NCBI RefSeq assembly: GCF_026262505.1
Contig: NC_067208.1
Span: forward strand, 14,517,962 to 14,581,961
DNA: 64,000 nucleotides
Direction of reading: 5' to 3'
Origin: Trichomonas vaginalis G3
Taxonomy: Eukaryota > Parabasalia > Trichomonadida > Trichomonadidae
Shown: positions 1 to 7,630 of the stretch, piece by piece
Layout of the letters: every line of letters begins with the position of its first letter
Position numbering within the stretch: the stretch's first letter is position 1
Made by a program: the position numbers and the translations under genes
Notes under the pieces: generated by a model
What the model saw: the letters and a program-made list of their open reading frames with translations, nothing else
What the model was told of the DNA's origin: nothing
Database searches by the model: none

Positions 1-3
1 TAT

Positions 4-312
4 ATGATTTATACTGAAGAGATGGAGAAAGAAGAAGACAGAGATATGGTTATGTTGCATTTAGTCAGAAGAAACAACAAAAGCTTTTACGACCTTGCTA
101 AGATTTACAAATCTGACAGAAATTGGTTCTATCGCGAAAACTTACCGATTTCAATGACACCGAATGAAGATGTGAAACAAATAGTTCAAGATACGTTACC
201 TCAAACACACTATGATATGAAAGGTTGTACAATACTTACCTTCAAAGAAGACTTACCGCTACTGAAAGAAAAAATAACAGAGTATTTTGACAACTTCAAA
301 CAAGCAGAGTAA
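4..312 (+). CDS. Maverick-region hypothetical protein, 3' end
   Basis: A 102-residue reading frame whose first ATG lies in phase with the window edge, so it may be the C-terminal part of a longer gene that starts to the left. I recognise no family. It is hydrophilic and mixed-charge (DLAKIYKSDRNWFYREN near the middle) and ends with FDNFKQAE. Its last ~45 bases and 3' flank reappear at 1286-1376, so the gene end was copied during local rearrangement. Position next to Maverick genes suggests it belongs to that element. No Maverick promoter box is visible because the start is off the window or uncertain. Confidence 0.45.
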   Translation: MIYTEEMEKEEDRDMVMLHLVRRNNKSFYDLAKIYKSDRNWFYRENLPISMTPNEDVKQIVQDTLPQTHYDMKGCTILTFKEDLPLLKEKITEYFDNFKQAE

Positions 313-360
313 ATGAACTCTTTATTTTTCAAGCTTGACTTTTTACAATTTGAATTTTGT
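270..360 (+). repeat. Direct repeat, copy 1 (gene 3' end)
   Basis: This stretch (end of the first reading frame plus its 3' flank, including TTTTTCAAGCTTGACTTTTT) matches 1286-1376 with only a few differences, at an offset of 1016 bases. The second copy precedes the end of the packaging ATPase gene. The pair brackets the palindrome-rich segment between them. Confidence 0.8.
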
Positions 361-394
361 TGCTGAATTCAGTAAAAATATAATTTAGGGTAGA

Positions 395-410
395 AGGTTA
401 GATCTAACCT
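395..410. repeat. Palindrome AGGTTAGATCTAACCT, copy 1
   Basis: Perfect 16-bp palindrome centred on AGATCT. It is nested in weaker outer arms (AGGGTAGAA at 387-395 against TTCTACCCT at 426-434). Three sister palindromes lie at 555-570, 883-898 and 1062-1077. Confidence 0.85.
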
Positions 411-490
411 GTTTTCTCACCTGTTTTCTACCCTCTTGAATTTTCATGAATTTTATATATATTAATGTTTTCGTTATGCCACTTTGTGCT

Positions 491-516
491 GTCAGTCAGT
501 CAGTCAGTCAGTCAGT
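491..516. repeat. GTCA tetranucleotide microsatellite
   Basis: Six and a half tandem GTCA units in AT-rich non-coding DNA between two of the palindromes. Confidence 0.95.
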
Positions 517-554
517 TTAGGAAATTTACACCAAAAAATAATGTTTAGGGTAGA

Positions 555-570
555 AGGTGAGATCTCACCT
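555..570. repeat. Palindrome AGGTGAGATCTCACCT, copy 2
   Basis: Variant of the 395-410 palindrome with compensating changes on both arms (TTA/TAA to TGA/TCA), preceded by the same TTTAGGGTAGA lead and followed by CTTGAATTTTCATGAATTTT as in copy 1. Confidence 0.85.
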
Positions 571-670
571 GTTTTTTTCACCTCTTTTTTCACCTCTTGA
601 ATTTTCATGAATTTTCCCGAAATAAAAAATAAAGTTAGTTTTATTTTTTTTTATTTTTTTATTTTTTTTT

Positions 671-851
671 AGAATTTCTGAACAAAAACTATCCAACAGC
701 AGAAGATTTCCTTCTATCTGACGTCAAGAAGAAGTATAAAGAAACTTTCGGTATCGTTAAAACATTCGATGTACTAAAAGAAGAAATAGAAGCTACGAAA
801 CTGTTTAGAGTCTCACGAATTCATAACGTTTACCATGTGAAACGCTTATAA
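671..851 (+). pseudogene. Orphan C-terminal coding fragment in Maverick
   Basis: An open frame of about 58 codons without a start. It reads FLNKNYPTAEDFLLSD, then KTFDVLKEEIEATKLFRV, then HNVYHVKRL and a TAA stop. Its composition is protein-like and looks like a small helical (possibly winged-helix) C-terminus, which is inference. A T/A-rich run at 640-670 replaces any upstream coding part. The last ~35 bases and the 3' flank are repeated at 1001-1124. It is probably a remnant of a larger Maverick gene. Confidence 0.5.
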
Positions 852-944
852 AATAACTGGGGTAGAAAAGAGGGTAGAAATGAGGTTAGATCTAACCTTC
901 TACCCTAAACATTATTTTTGCTGAATTCAGCAACAAAATTCTGA
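823..944 (+). repeat. Segmental duplication, unit A
   Basis: The unit runs from ATAACGTTTACCATGT through the palindrome at 883-898 and the perfect palindrome TGCTGAATTCAGCA (919-932). Unit B at 1001-1124 repeats it 178 bases further on with small changes. Confidence 0.75.
883..898. repeat. Palindrome AGGTTAGATCTAACCT, copy 3
   Basis: Same 16-mer as 395-410. Its surroundings are in the opposite orientation (TTCTACCCTAAACATTATT follows, where TTTAGGGTAGA precedes copies 1 and 2), so copies 1-2 and 3-4 form an inverted pair of pairs. Confidence 0.85.
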
Positions 945-1000
945 GTAAAATAATTTTTAGGGCATGTGTCAAACCGTTGAGTTTTCACAAAATTTAAAAA

Positions 1001-1124
1001 ATAACGTTTACCATGTAAAACGCTTATAAAATAACTGAGGTGAAAAAACAGGTGAGAAAACAGGTGAGATCTCACCTTCTACCCTAAACATTATTTTTGC
1101 TGAATTCAGCAACAAAATTCTTGA
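1001..1124 (+). repeat. Segmental duplication, unit B
   Basis: Repeats 823-944. A G-to-A change makes the copied codon string CATGTAAAAC, so the copied gene end is no longer coding. It holds the palindromes at 1062-1077 and 1098-1111. Confidence 0.75.
1062..1077. repeat. Palindrome AGGTGAGATCTCACCT, copy 4
   Basis: Same 16-mer as 555-570, in the inverted surroundings of copy 3. Extra AGGTGA direct repeats precede it (1038-1060). Confidence 0.85.
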
Positions 1125-1285
1125 TTTCAGGGATTTTTTTGACGAAGTGCAAACCTTCACTTCGTCAAAAAATGGCATATGCTTGCTTCCCTCGGAAAAC
1201 CGAGAGAAGAGATTCCGTACGAAAACAGTGAAGAACAGCGAGACCGACTTTTTTCTGGGTCGCCTAAAACTCTATGAAAATCGTG

Positions 1286-1376
1286 AAAAATAACAGAGTA
1301 TTTTGACAACTTCAAACAAGTAGAGTAAATGAACACTTAGATTTTTCAAGCTTGACTTTTTACAATTTGAACTTTG
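1286..1376 (+). repeat. Direct repeat, copy 2
   Basis: Copy of 270-360. It lies directly beside the 3' end of the ATPase gene (1346-2221, minus strand) and overlaps its last codons, so the duplicated segment now serves as that gene's 3' region. Confidence 0.8.
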
Positions 1377-2221
1377 TTTGCGTAGATATGAATTCTGAAA
1401 GAAGTATGAGGGTCTTGTATGACTTTATACTTCTCCCATAGTTCATATCTGTCAAACTTACCGGCCATGGACTCTTTCATAAGTTCCATGAAATCGTCTT
1501 CGGACAATCCGGGGAAAAGTATAATGTCAGTAAGTATTCTTTTAACATCCTTACTTAAACTCTTTGCTGTCTGTACACATATTACGACTGAGATGTTAAA
1601 GTGTCTGAGCTTCTTAAGAATTCGACACATATCTTGTTCTCTATTCTTAAGCAAAGGATGAGAAGCAAAGTCATCTAAGATAAGAAGACATCTATGAGGG
1701 TATGTCTTCCAATCGTAAGATTGCAATTTCTTCGAAATGTATTCTATCTCTTTCTGTTTGTTTCTGAAATGTTTCTTCTCTAATATTCTCTGCATTTCCT
1801 CATTTGGGTCTTTGAACTTAGAATTTATATACTCATTTATAGCATTATACTTCAAAACTCTTCTTTGGTACTTCTTTATCCAATCCAACAACTCAGAGTC
1901 TTTTATACATACTAACTTAGACTTCTTTATAATATCTTTGAACAAATTGACGGTTTGGTCAAATTGACCAGAAGTACTACAAATGACAACTAACTCATAG
2001 AATGGGTTCTTCTCATCTAGTTCTTGTTGTTGTGCAGCCATTTTAAGATAAGTGAAAGTCTTACCCGACCCAGGTGGTGCAATTAGACCTGTTATACCAT
2101 TCTGAGCAAATAAGAACTTGTCATGTATGGGTTTTATCTGAGCATTTTCTAACTTCCTCTTGTTCTTGTTTAAAACATTCTCAAATTTTTTGTCAATGTC
2201 AGCAAACTTTTTTTCTAACAT
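1346..2221 (-). CDS. Maverick packaging ATPase (A32/FtsK-HerA type)
   Basis: A genome-packaging-type P-loop ATPase, the hallmark of Maverick/Polinton elements and related viruses, thought to pump DNA into the capsid. From the chosen start (291 residues) the Walker A motif APPGSGKT is near residues 48-55 and Walker B LLILDDFA near 179-186, with the usual spacing for the A32-like family. An in-frame ATG at 2323 would add 34 residues, but it would overlap the divergent gene at 2258. Starting at 2221 leaves a 36-bp AT-rich divergent promoter with a TTTTTCTAAAAATATG arrangement, so I prefer the shorter form. The frame is intact. Role is by family, not tested here. Confidence 0.85.
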   Translation of the reverse strand: MLEKKFADIDKKFENVLNKNKRKLENAQIKPIHDKFLFAQNGITGLIAPPGSGKTFTYLKMAAQQQELDEKNPFYELVVICSTSGQFDQTVNLFKDIIKKSKLVCIKDSELLDWIKKYQRRVLKYNAINEYINSKFKDPNEEMQRILEKKHFRNKQKEIEYISKKLQSYDWKTYPHRCLLILDDFASHPLLKNREQDMCRILKKLRHFNISVVICVQTAKSLSKDVKRILTDIILFPGLSEDDFMELMKESMAGKFDRYELWEKYKVIQDPHTSFRIHIYANKVQIVKSQA

Positions 2222-2240
2222 ATTTTTAGAAAAATTAAAA

Positions 2241-2257
2241 TTTTTATCTTTTAGAAA
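2241..2257 (+). promoter_or_regulatory. Maverick start-proximal box
   Basis: TTTTTATCTTTTAGAAA lies directly before the ATG at 2258. It matches the pattern seen before most Maverick genes here (TTTTTA[TC]C, then ATA- or TAG-like bases, then AAATG). It shares the 36-bp divergent gap with the ATPase start. Confidence 0.5.
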
Positions 2258-2719
2258 ATGTCTAGCGATTTCGCTATCTATATTCGAGACAAGCTTTTCG
2301 ACAGCAAAACATCTGTCGACCATAAAATCTTACATAGTGTAAACAAGAAAGGTGAATTTGTTCTAAAGTTCTGTTTCTGGGAATATGACAAGAACCATAA
2401 AACATTAGGCAGAGAAGTCTTAAAATTTGTCAATGACAGACTTGTTGACAGAGATGACGCCTCTTGGAGAGATGAAGTCCAACAAAATTTCTTAGAATGC
2501 AAAGAAGACACATGCGCTGTTCTTGAAGATGAAATAGAAAACAGAATAGATGAGCTATTAAAGGACAAAGAACTTTTACATAAATATGGTTCGGAGAAAT
2601 TTGACATAACTCCACCAGAAAAGAAGAAGAAAGAAAAGAAAGAAAAGAAAGAAAAGAAAGTAGAAGAAGAGAAGAAAGAACCAGAGCCAGTTCCAGAGAA
2701 AAAGAAATTTGACATGTAA
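2258..2719 (+). CDS. Maverick hypothetical protein with Lys/Glu-rich tail
   Basis: 153 residues that I do not recognise. Residues 1-115 look globular (MSSDFAIYIRDKLFDSK, a FCFWEYDKNHKTLGREV strand-like segment, acidic helices). From about 118 the protein is a low-complexity tail of repeated EKK units ending EPVPEKKKFDM. Such charged tails occur in virion or DNA-associated proteins, but no function is claimed. It is transcribed divergently from the ATPase across a short AT-rich gap and ends 17 bp before the convergent gene at 2736. The frame is intact. An antisense frame over the K-rich tail is only a poly-S/F shadow. Confidence 0.65.
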   Translation: MSSDFAIYIRDKLFDSKTSVDHKILHSVNKKGEFVLKFCFWEYDKNHKTLGREVLKFVNDRLVDRDDASWRDEVQQNFLECKEDTCAVLEDEIENRIDELLKDKELLHKYGSEKFDITPPEKKKKEKKEKKEKKVEEEKKEPEPVPEKKKFDM

Positions 2720-2735
2720 AAATAAAATTTTATTT

Positions 2736-3155
2736 TTAGAACATTTCTGGGTCAATGTCAATGTTCTCTTCCTCTTTAGGAGTAAACACTGGCTTAGACT
2801 CTAAAATCTTTTTACCCAATTTACCTTGAACTTCTACAACTTTAGACTCATAATATTCATAGTCGTCTGCTTTCTTTGGTTCATAAGGTATAACAAGTTT
2901 GTATGCTTTGCCTTCTTTAAGGTTTGAAAACCTTCTGTCAAAACTTTCTTTGACTGCTAACAAACCTTCTATGTCTAAGTCTTCAAATTTCGCACCATTT
3001 TTAGTCACAATAGCAAACTTAACTGGTTCGATGTTCCAAACTTTGCTGAATGAAGACTTTTCAAAATGGTAGAAGTAAACATTCAAATATGTGAATGGGT
3101 CTAGTTCTTCTTTAAGTCCTGACATGTACTTGTTTACTGAGATGAATTTTGCCAT
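2736..3155 (-). CDS. Maverick hypothetical protein
   Basis: 139 residues, intact, of unknown family. It starts MAKFISVNKYMSGLKEE and has mixed alpha/beta-looking composition (PVKFAIVTKNGAKFEDL, KAYKLVIPYEPKKADDY) with an acidic end (KEEENIDIDPEMF). It lies directly downstream of the helicase gene on the same strand, with 38 bp between them that include its own box TTTTTATCCGATAG. That pairing suggests a replication-linked role (inference only, for instance a single-strand DNA-binding accessory). No catalytic motif is visible. Confidence 0.65.
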   Translation of the reverse strand: MAKFISVNKYMSGLKEELDPFTYLNVYFYHFEKSSFSKVWNIEPVKFAIVTKNGAKFEDLDIEGLLAVKESFDRRFSNLKEGKAYKLVIPYEPKKADDYEYYESKVVEVQGKLGKKILESKPVFTPKEEENIDIDPEMF

Positions 3156-3175
3156 CTTTTTCTATCGGATAAAAA
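3156..3175 (-). promoter_or_regulatory. Maverick start-proximal box
   Basis: On the minus strand the bases before the 3155 start read TTTTTATCCGATAGAAAAAG. This is the clearest form of the element-specific box and has no host initiator (TCAYWW) next to it. Confidence 0.5.
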
Positions 3176-3193
3176 AAATATTTTTTTTAAAAT

Positions 3194-4429
3194 TTACTCA
3201 TAAAAATTTTTCTTTGTATATACACCTTTCTGTACGTCTAAAAGACTTTTGACATTTGCCAAGAATGTTCGTTTAGACGCTGTCATATAACCATATTCTT
3301 GACAATATTGTTTATACGAATCGTACAATGACCTTTCATCTAATGACACAAAGTCAGTTTCATCTATGAACAGTTCATATACACTCTTGTTTGCTTCTAA
3401 CAATGTTTGTCTCTCTTCGGTATGTGGAATTTGTCTTGGATTGAACTTAGAAATATCTAATGTCATAAAATATGAGAACAAGTGGTTGTAAAAGTCAGAT
3501 GTCAAAGTTTCTGCTAAGTCGTCAAAATATTCTGTATCTTGCATATGAGCTTCTGACGTTCTGACAACTACATATCTTCTGTCAGAACTTTCTAACTTCA
3601 TCGGAACAGAATTGTTTGAAACCATAATGAAGTTTGCAACCTTTTCACAAACTCTTTGGTCTTTATATTTTCTTTCAACAACTCCAACTTTGTCTGTTAT
3701 AAGACTCTTCAAAGCATCTGAGTTCAAAACTTTTGTTGTATCTATACTTTGAAGTTCGTTACATACTATAAGTTTCATATTCTCTATTGAGGAGTTAAAC
3801 TTGCCACAGATGTTTTCTAAGTTTGTCATATTCGGGTTCGAATAGCCTTCTAACAGTTTGCATAAGATATCTGTAAAGAATGTGTTCTTACCTGTTCCTT
3901 GTTTTCCAATTATAATGAGAGCAGTTTCATTTTTAGCACTTGGATGTTGTAAGATGTTTGCAAACCAACATAAGATATACTCATAGACTCTTTCGTTTCC
4001 ATTGCATATAATTTCTTTGACATGGTCTAACCAAGCTTCTATAATATTTTCTTTCCATTCTACTTGTTCATATTTATATCCAGTGAAGATAGAATAGAAG
4101 TTTGGAGAAGGTGTATAAAACTTTATACCACGAACTGAAAAATCTTCTAACTTTGACAATAAGATATCCCAAGCATCTAACATCTTCATGCCAACTTGTA
4201 CAACTTTTATTTTCTTAAGTTTCTGTCTACATTCTTGTTCTGAAACTATTGTCGCTTTAGGTTTGTTAAAGACTACATCCCATTCTTTCATGACATAACA
4301 TTCTGGGGCAGAGTCGACATAAATGACTAAACGTTTCAAATTCTCGACTGCTTTGTTATAGTCTCTAAATGGACACATATTTCTGAATGCTTGGAAGTCA
4401 TAAAAATCTGAAACATCTATTCTGTACAT
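3194..4429 (-). CDS. Maverick superfamily 3 helicase (D5-like)
   Basis: 411-residue SF3 replicative helicase. Seen motifs are Walker A GKQGTGKN (about 175-182), Walker B LIVCNELQ (about 220-227), motif C NFIMVSNNS (about 266-274) and an arginine-finger-like SSDRRYVVV (about 281-289). This order and spacing fit the D5/NrS-1-type helicases of large DNA viruses and virophages, which unwind the template at the fork. The region before residue 120 is too short and too divergent to assign as a primase domain, so primase activity is not supported. The C-terminus (after about 340) looks like a small winged-helix region. The frame is intact. The start is preceded by TTTTTATAAAA. Confidence 0.8.
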   Translation of the reverse strand: MYRIDVSDFYDFQAFRNMCPFRDYNKAVENLKRLVIYVDSAPECYVMKEWDVVFNKPKATIVSEQECRQKLKKIKVVQVGMKMLDAWDILLSKLEDFSVRGIKFYTPSPNFYSIFTGYKYEQVEWKENIIEAWLDHVKEIICNGNERVYEYILCWFANILQHPSAKNETALIIIGKQGTGKNTFFTDILCKLLEGYSNPNMTNLENICGKFNSSIENMKLIVCNELQSIDTTKVLNSDALKSLITDKVGVVERKYKDQRVCEKVANFIMVSNNSVPMKLESSDRRYVVVRTSEAHMQDTEYFDDLAETLTSDFYNHLFSYFMTLDISKFNPRQIPHTEERQTLLEANKSVYELFIDETDFVSLDERSLYDSYKQYCQEYGYMTASKRTFLANVKSLLDVQKGVYTKKNFYE

Positions 4430-4458
4430 TTTTATAAAAATAAAAAAAATATTTTTTT

Positions 4459-4839
4459 TTATTCTTGACTTTGTTGTTGCATTTGTTGCATTTGTTGCAT
4501 TTGTTGTTCTTGAGCTATTTGTTGTTGAAGTTGTTCTTGTAATACAATACTTTCACCAGTTGCATCTTCCAATTCGAAACTTTCTGCCGTCATTGACAAA
4601 TACATAGGACATAAAGTTTTACAGGAACAAAGTTTGCGTCAACTAATGTCAACGTTATACTTGCCAAAGTGTTTGAGTTCACTAAGGTTGAAAATTCTGC
4701 ATTCGAATGAACAATAGGCAAACCAGCAGAGAAAGTATTGTTTATACGCATAAGTATCTTTTGGTCATAAGACAGTTTTGACAATGGTCTGAACTTTTTT
4801 TTGTGGTGTCAAATCTACCGTTTCAACTTCTTCGGTCAT
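4459..4839 (-). pseudogene. Broken Maverick gene with Q-rich C-terminus
   Basis: A small gene with two apparent frameshifts. It opens MTEEVETVDLTPQKK from the ATG at 4839. A run of eight A residues (about 4797-4804) then puts the reading out of phase with the next segment (RPLSKLSYDQKILMRINNTF on to NFVPVKLY). A second shift near 4615 leads into MTAESFELEDATGES and a Gln-rich tail with three MQQ units, ending at 4459. The start has the TTTTTTTACTGAGATGAAATG context shared with the gene at 5007. The intact protein would be about 125 residues. Function unknown. Confidence 0.6.
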
Positions 4840-4857
4840 TTCATCTCAGTAAAAAAA

Positions 4858-5007
4858 TTAGTTTGGTTTGTTTTCAAACTGGTTGTTTAGGTTTTTAAGT
4901 CGGTCTAAAACTCCTGAGTATAGGAAGAACTTTCAAACACGTGGTGTAACTGCTGGAAGCCGACAAATCCATCTTGAACTCATTTGTCTCAATGCTGTAT
5001 TGTTCAT
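4858..5007 (-). pseudogene. Small Maverick gene with in-frame TGA
   Basis: Fifty codons from ATG to TAA with one TGA at codon 25. Before it: MNNTALRQMSSRWICRLP. After it: KFFLYSGVLDRLKNLNNQF. The phase is kept on both sides, so a point mutation is simpler than a frameshift. The leader TTTTTTTACTGAGATGAA equals that of the gene starting at 4839, and the start lies 6 bp after the stop of the gene at 5014-5425. The same frame could be the tail of a longer, rearranged virion gene. Function unknown. Confidence 0.5.
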
Positions 5008-5013
5008 TTCATC

Positions 5014-5425
5014 TCAGTAAAAAAATTTTACATTCCCCAAGTTTGAGGCGGTTCGGTTGGTTTTGTTACCCACTGTTGTGCATGTGGTTATATCCTCTGT
5101 TAAAGAATCTTTCACCTTGTCCATATAGTGTCCTGCTTGGTTATGTAGTCATTTGCTTTGTTATAATAGTTTCCTGCTTGTCTTCCTACATTGTCCATCC
5201 ATCCTTGAACTTTTCCTCTTGTTTCAGGATTTGGAATAAGATTTGTTGCATCTCGTGCTACATCCCAACCTTTCTGTACAGTTTGTATAATAGGTTGTGC
5301 TTTCTCTTTAAGTATACCTAATGTACTCAAAATCTTCCTTCCAACTCCAAATACACCTCTGGCTATTGTTCCACTGCGGGTAAAAATCTAGATGCGACTC
5401 CTGCTAATGCGCCAAATAAACCCAT
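5014..5425 (-). pseudogene. MGLFG-type amphipathic virion-like protein, frameshifted
   Basis: On the minus strand the frame opens MGLFGALAGVASRFLPAV, shifts near 5378-5385 into a frame reading GTIARGVFGVGRKILSTLG and then QGWMDNVGRQAGNYYNKA, and shifts again near 5146 into one ending KVKDSLTEDI and a TGA at 5014. The N-terminal MG (a possible myristoylation site) followed by glycine-spaced amphipathic helices resembles minor capsid or membrane-lytic proteins of adenovirus-like and Polinton capsids. That is inference from composition. It is divergent from the integrase across 17 bp. Compare the intact MG-starting gene at 12635-12901. Confidence 0.55.
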
Positions 5426-5442
5426 TTCTTATAGGGTAAAAA
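5426..5442. promoter_or_regulatory. 17-bp divergent Maverick promoter
   Basis: TCTTATAGGGTAAAAA plus flanking bases separate two outward-facing ATGs (5425 minus, 5443 plus). Read on the minus strand it is TTTTTACCCTATAAGAA, the element's start-proximal box. No host initiator is present. Confidence 0.5.
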
Positions 5443-5646
5443 ATGACGAATCCAAACAAGGACCCCTATGTTTCTAAAGCGACAAAGAAAGCACTCATGA
5501 TAAAAATCTTTAGTTCAACACCAAATGCTTGGTTTATGGATATCTTGGAAAACATTCCGAGAGTTAGAACAGATGGACCTCCATACTGGTTAATATTTGT
5601 TGGTCAAAACGCAAGATACTGTGAAGCCATACCATTAGAGATGTGA
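5443..5646 (+). pseudogene. Maverick integrase, N-terminal part (truncated)
   Basis: A 67-residue frame starting MTNPNKDPYVSKATKK. It contains WFMDIL, fitting the first catalytic Asp of the retroviral-type (rve, DDE) integrase core, then YWLIFVGQNARYCEAIPLE, the strand that follows it in Maverick integrases. It stops at EM*, where a foreign insertion (about 5650-6309) begins. The remaining catalytic part resumes after the sequence gap at 6310. An intact enzyme would join the element's ends to target DNA; this copy cannot. Confidence 0.75.
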
Positions 5647-5649
5647 AAA

Positions 5650-6309
5650 CTTAAATTTTATAATCCCTGGGATGCACTTTCTTCGATTTTTTTTAAATTT
5701 TTGGGATAAATTTTGACATCTTTTTTTTGCTGGCGACCCCCGTTTAGGGCATCAAAAAAACATGTTGTTTCGTTTCAAGATCGGGATATGTTGTGAACCC
5801 GACTTCTTTCATTAATGAAGTGATTTCTTAAGTTGAATAAAAACAAATTTGATTGAAATTCATACAAAATTTCTTTTTATCATTATTATTTAAGATGCTT
5901 TTTTATGTTGAATTGTTAATTTTTTATTTCCACCTGGGATATTTTGAATTGGGCTAGCCCAATCCCACCTCTCAATTTTCTCTCAATTGGGCAATGGGGA
6001 TCCCATATAAAATGTATTGTAACAAAATTTTACATGCATAATATAGTACAATTAAACAACATTCTAAAAATATTAAATTCACATCATTTACTTGAAGATT
6101 TTATATTTTCAACAAAAATTAATACAATAATTACATTAAATTGAGGAGATTTATAATATTTATTATAAATTAAAATATTATTACTCATTAATTTGTTGAA
6201 ATATTGCATTTTAGTTGTAAAAATTAAAATTTAAGTTTACATGGAGAAAAAAATTTTAAATTCCAAAAAAAAATTCAATTGGGATAACGATAGGGACAAA
6301 AATTTAGAA
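5650..6309. mobile_element. Non-coding insertion in integrase (ATCCCTGGGAT element, short form)
   Basis: About 660 bp without a credible reading frame, splitting the integrase gene. It starts ATCCCTGGGATGCAC with TTTTTGGGATAA about 30 bases on, and ends near GGGATAACGATAGGGAC. The insertion at about 10020-11460 has the same left-end layout (ATCCCTGGGATG, then TTTTTTGGGATAA) and a matching right end (GGGAGGACGATAGGG). Both hold a TAATGAAGTGAT block and a GGG..CCCAATCCC-like palindromic block (5954-5966 here). An imperfect palindrome CTTTCATTAATGAAG is inside. Exact borders and target duplications are unclear. Confidence 0.55.
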
Positions 6310-6334
6310 NNNNNNNNNNNNNNNNNNNNNNNNN
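6310..6334. other. Assembly gap (25 N)
   Basis: Twenty-five N characters. The true length and content are unknown. The gap falls between the end of the inserted element and the rest of the integrase gene, so that junction cannot be read. Confidence 1.
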
Positions 6335-6339
6335 AGAGG

Positions 6340-7145
6340 ATATCCCCATATGCTTGGATAAAATCACATGACTATACCATTATGGTCCAAAAATATTTTT
6401 AGATGTTGAAACTGCTTTGACAATATTCGTTGACAAATACCATCCAACAAAACTGACATCTGACTGTGAAAGTTTTTCAAATCAGATGATGTAAAAAACT
6501 ATCTGCGTTCAAAAAATGTAAAACCAATATTTCATTGTCGACCAAAAACCATTCTGCTCTGGGTGTCATTGACGGTTGTATAAAAATTGTAAGAGACTTA
6601 AACCACCACCAAAGGTGGTGAAGCAAATGAAATGTCATATGACGACAAGTATAGACACTTCTCCATGGCAAAGATGAGACAAGTTTTAAATATTTACAAA
6701 TAACCGTAAAACAAAAAGGTTTGGGAAACCACTCCCCCGAAGAAATGAAAAAAACAACCCTGACTTAGAGAAAGACTATGATAATTAATAATTTAGTCAA
6801 AAGAGACAAAACAAGAAAGAATGCCGGGCTCAAACTTCAGAAGGTGACAAAGTAAAAATAGAAATACTAAACGCGGACCCATATGAAAATACTATTGACT
6901 ATTGACAACAATGGGAACCCGACAGGTACTCACATTCGTGTTTCGTAAAATAGAAGAAAGTATACAAGAGAATATTATGAAGTTTAAGGCAAACATGGCA
7001 AAATGTAAACGCTGCAAGCAGAAGATAAAACTACTATTGCCAGACCTCGTTTCAAACTTGTCAAGTTCAAGGTGGTATACTTTCAAAAACAGTTCCTAAC
7101 AAATATAAGACAACTCCTGACGAATATGCTAAAGAAGTTGAAAAA
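6340..7145 (+). pseudogene. Maverick integrase, C-terminal part (decayed)
   Basis: Pieces of integrase sequence in several frames: KYHPTKLTSDCESFF, KSDDVKNYLRSKNV and HSALGVIDGCIKIVRDL (second catalytic Asp in TSD and the ALGVID helix that carries the region of the third acidic residue), then GEANEMSYDDKYRHFSMAK, and a tail with WEPDRYSHS that resembles the chromodomain-like C-terminus of Maverick integrases. At least five frameshifts or stops separate them. It continues the gene begun at 5443, across the insertion and the gap. Confidence 0.65.
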
Positions 7146-7204
7146 TGAAGACTAAGCAATTCTATACCATGCGTAAACTGTCATGTAAGGTGGCATGATA
7201 TTCT

Positions 7205-7628
7205 TTACTTTGTCCCGTGTTTTGTTATAATCCCGAAACGAAATGTGTATTGGTTTCCTTCTCCTCCTGAAGTGTCACTCCAGTAACAATTTATAGCAAA
7301 CATAACGTCGTCTTTAACATCATATCCTTTACCTTTTGTCATTCCTGACCAATCCCAATATCTATGCTTATGCCAACCTGCTTGAGATGTACTTAAATCT
7401 ATGTAGTGACTGTGTGCAGGTAAATTTTCACCTGAAATCGTTTTACTTCCACCTGTTTCCTTTGAAGAGTTTGCACAATACAAAAACCTGTCGACTATTT
7501 GTTCCCATGCACCAACACCAAACATTACTTGAGGACCTCTTGCATCCATAGATGTATAAATAGAACCTACTGGGTTCATTAAATCAAACATATGAGATAT
7601 TATAGGATTGTCTCTTTTGAACTTAAAA
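7205..7628 (-). pseudogene. Fibre-like protein, C-terminal collar domain (piece 3 of 3)
   Basis: The C-terminal end of the tail-fibre-like gene, cut off by mariner. It reads FKRDNPIISHMFDLMNPVGS, VMFGVGAWEQIVDRFLY, TGGSKTISGENLPAHSHYI, and ends FRFGIITKHGTK. The G.WEQI.DRFL...GG....LP.HSH pattern is that of phage tail-collar / gp10-C-like domains, used for trimerisation or receptor contact. Removing the 1305-bp mariner plus one TA joins this frame directly to PEIVALY at 8938, without a shift. The apparent start MLNAPL comes from mariner DNA and is not real. Confidence 0.75.
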
Positions 7629-7630
7629 TA

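Noticed and set aside
2278-2715. Ser/Phe-rich frame opposite the Lys-rich gene
   Set aside because: Shadow of the GAA/AAG-rich tail.
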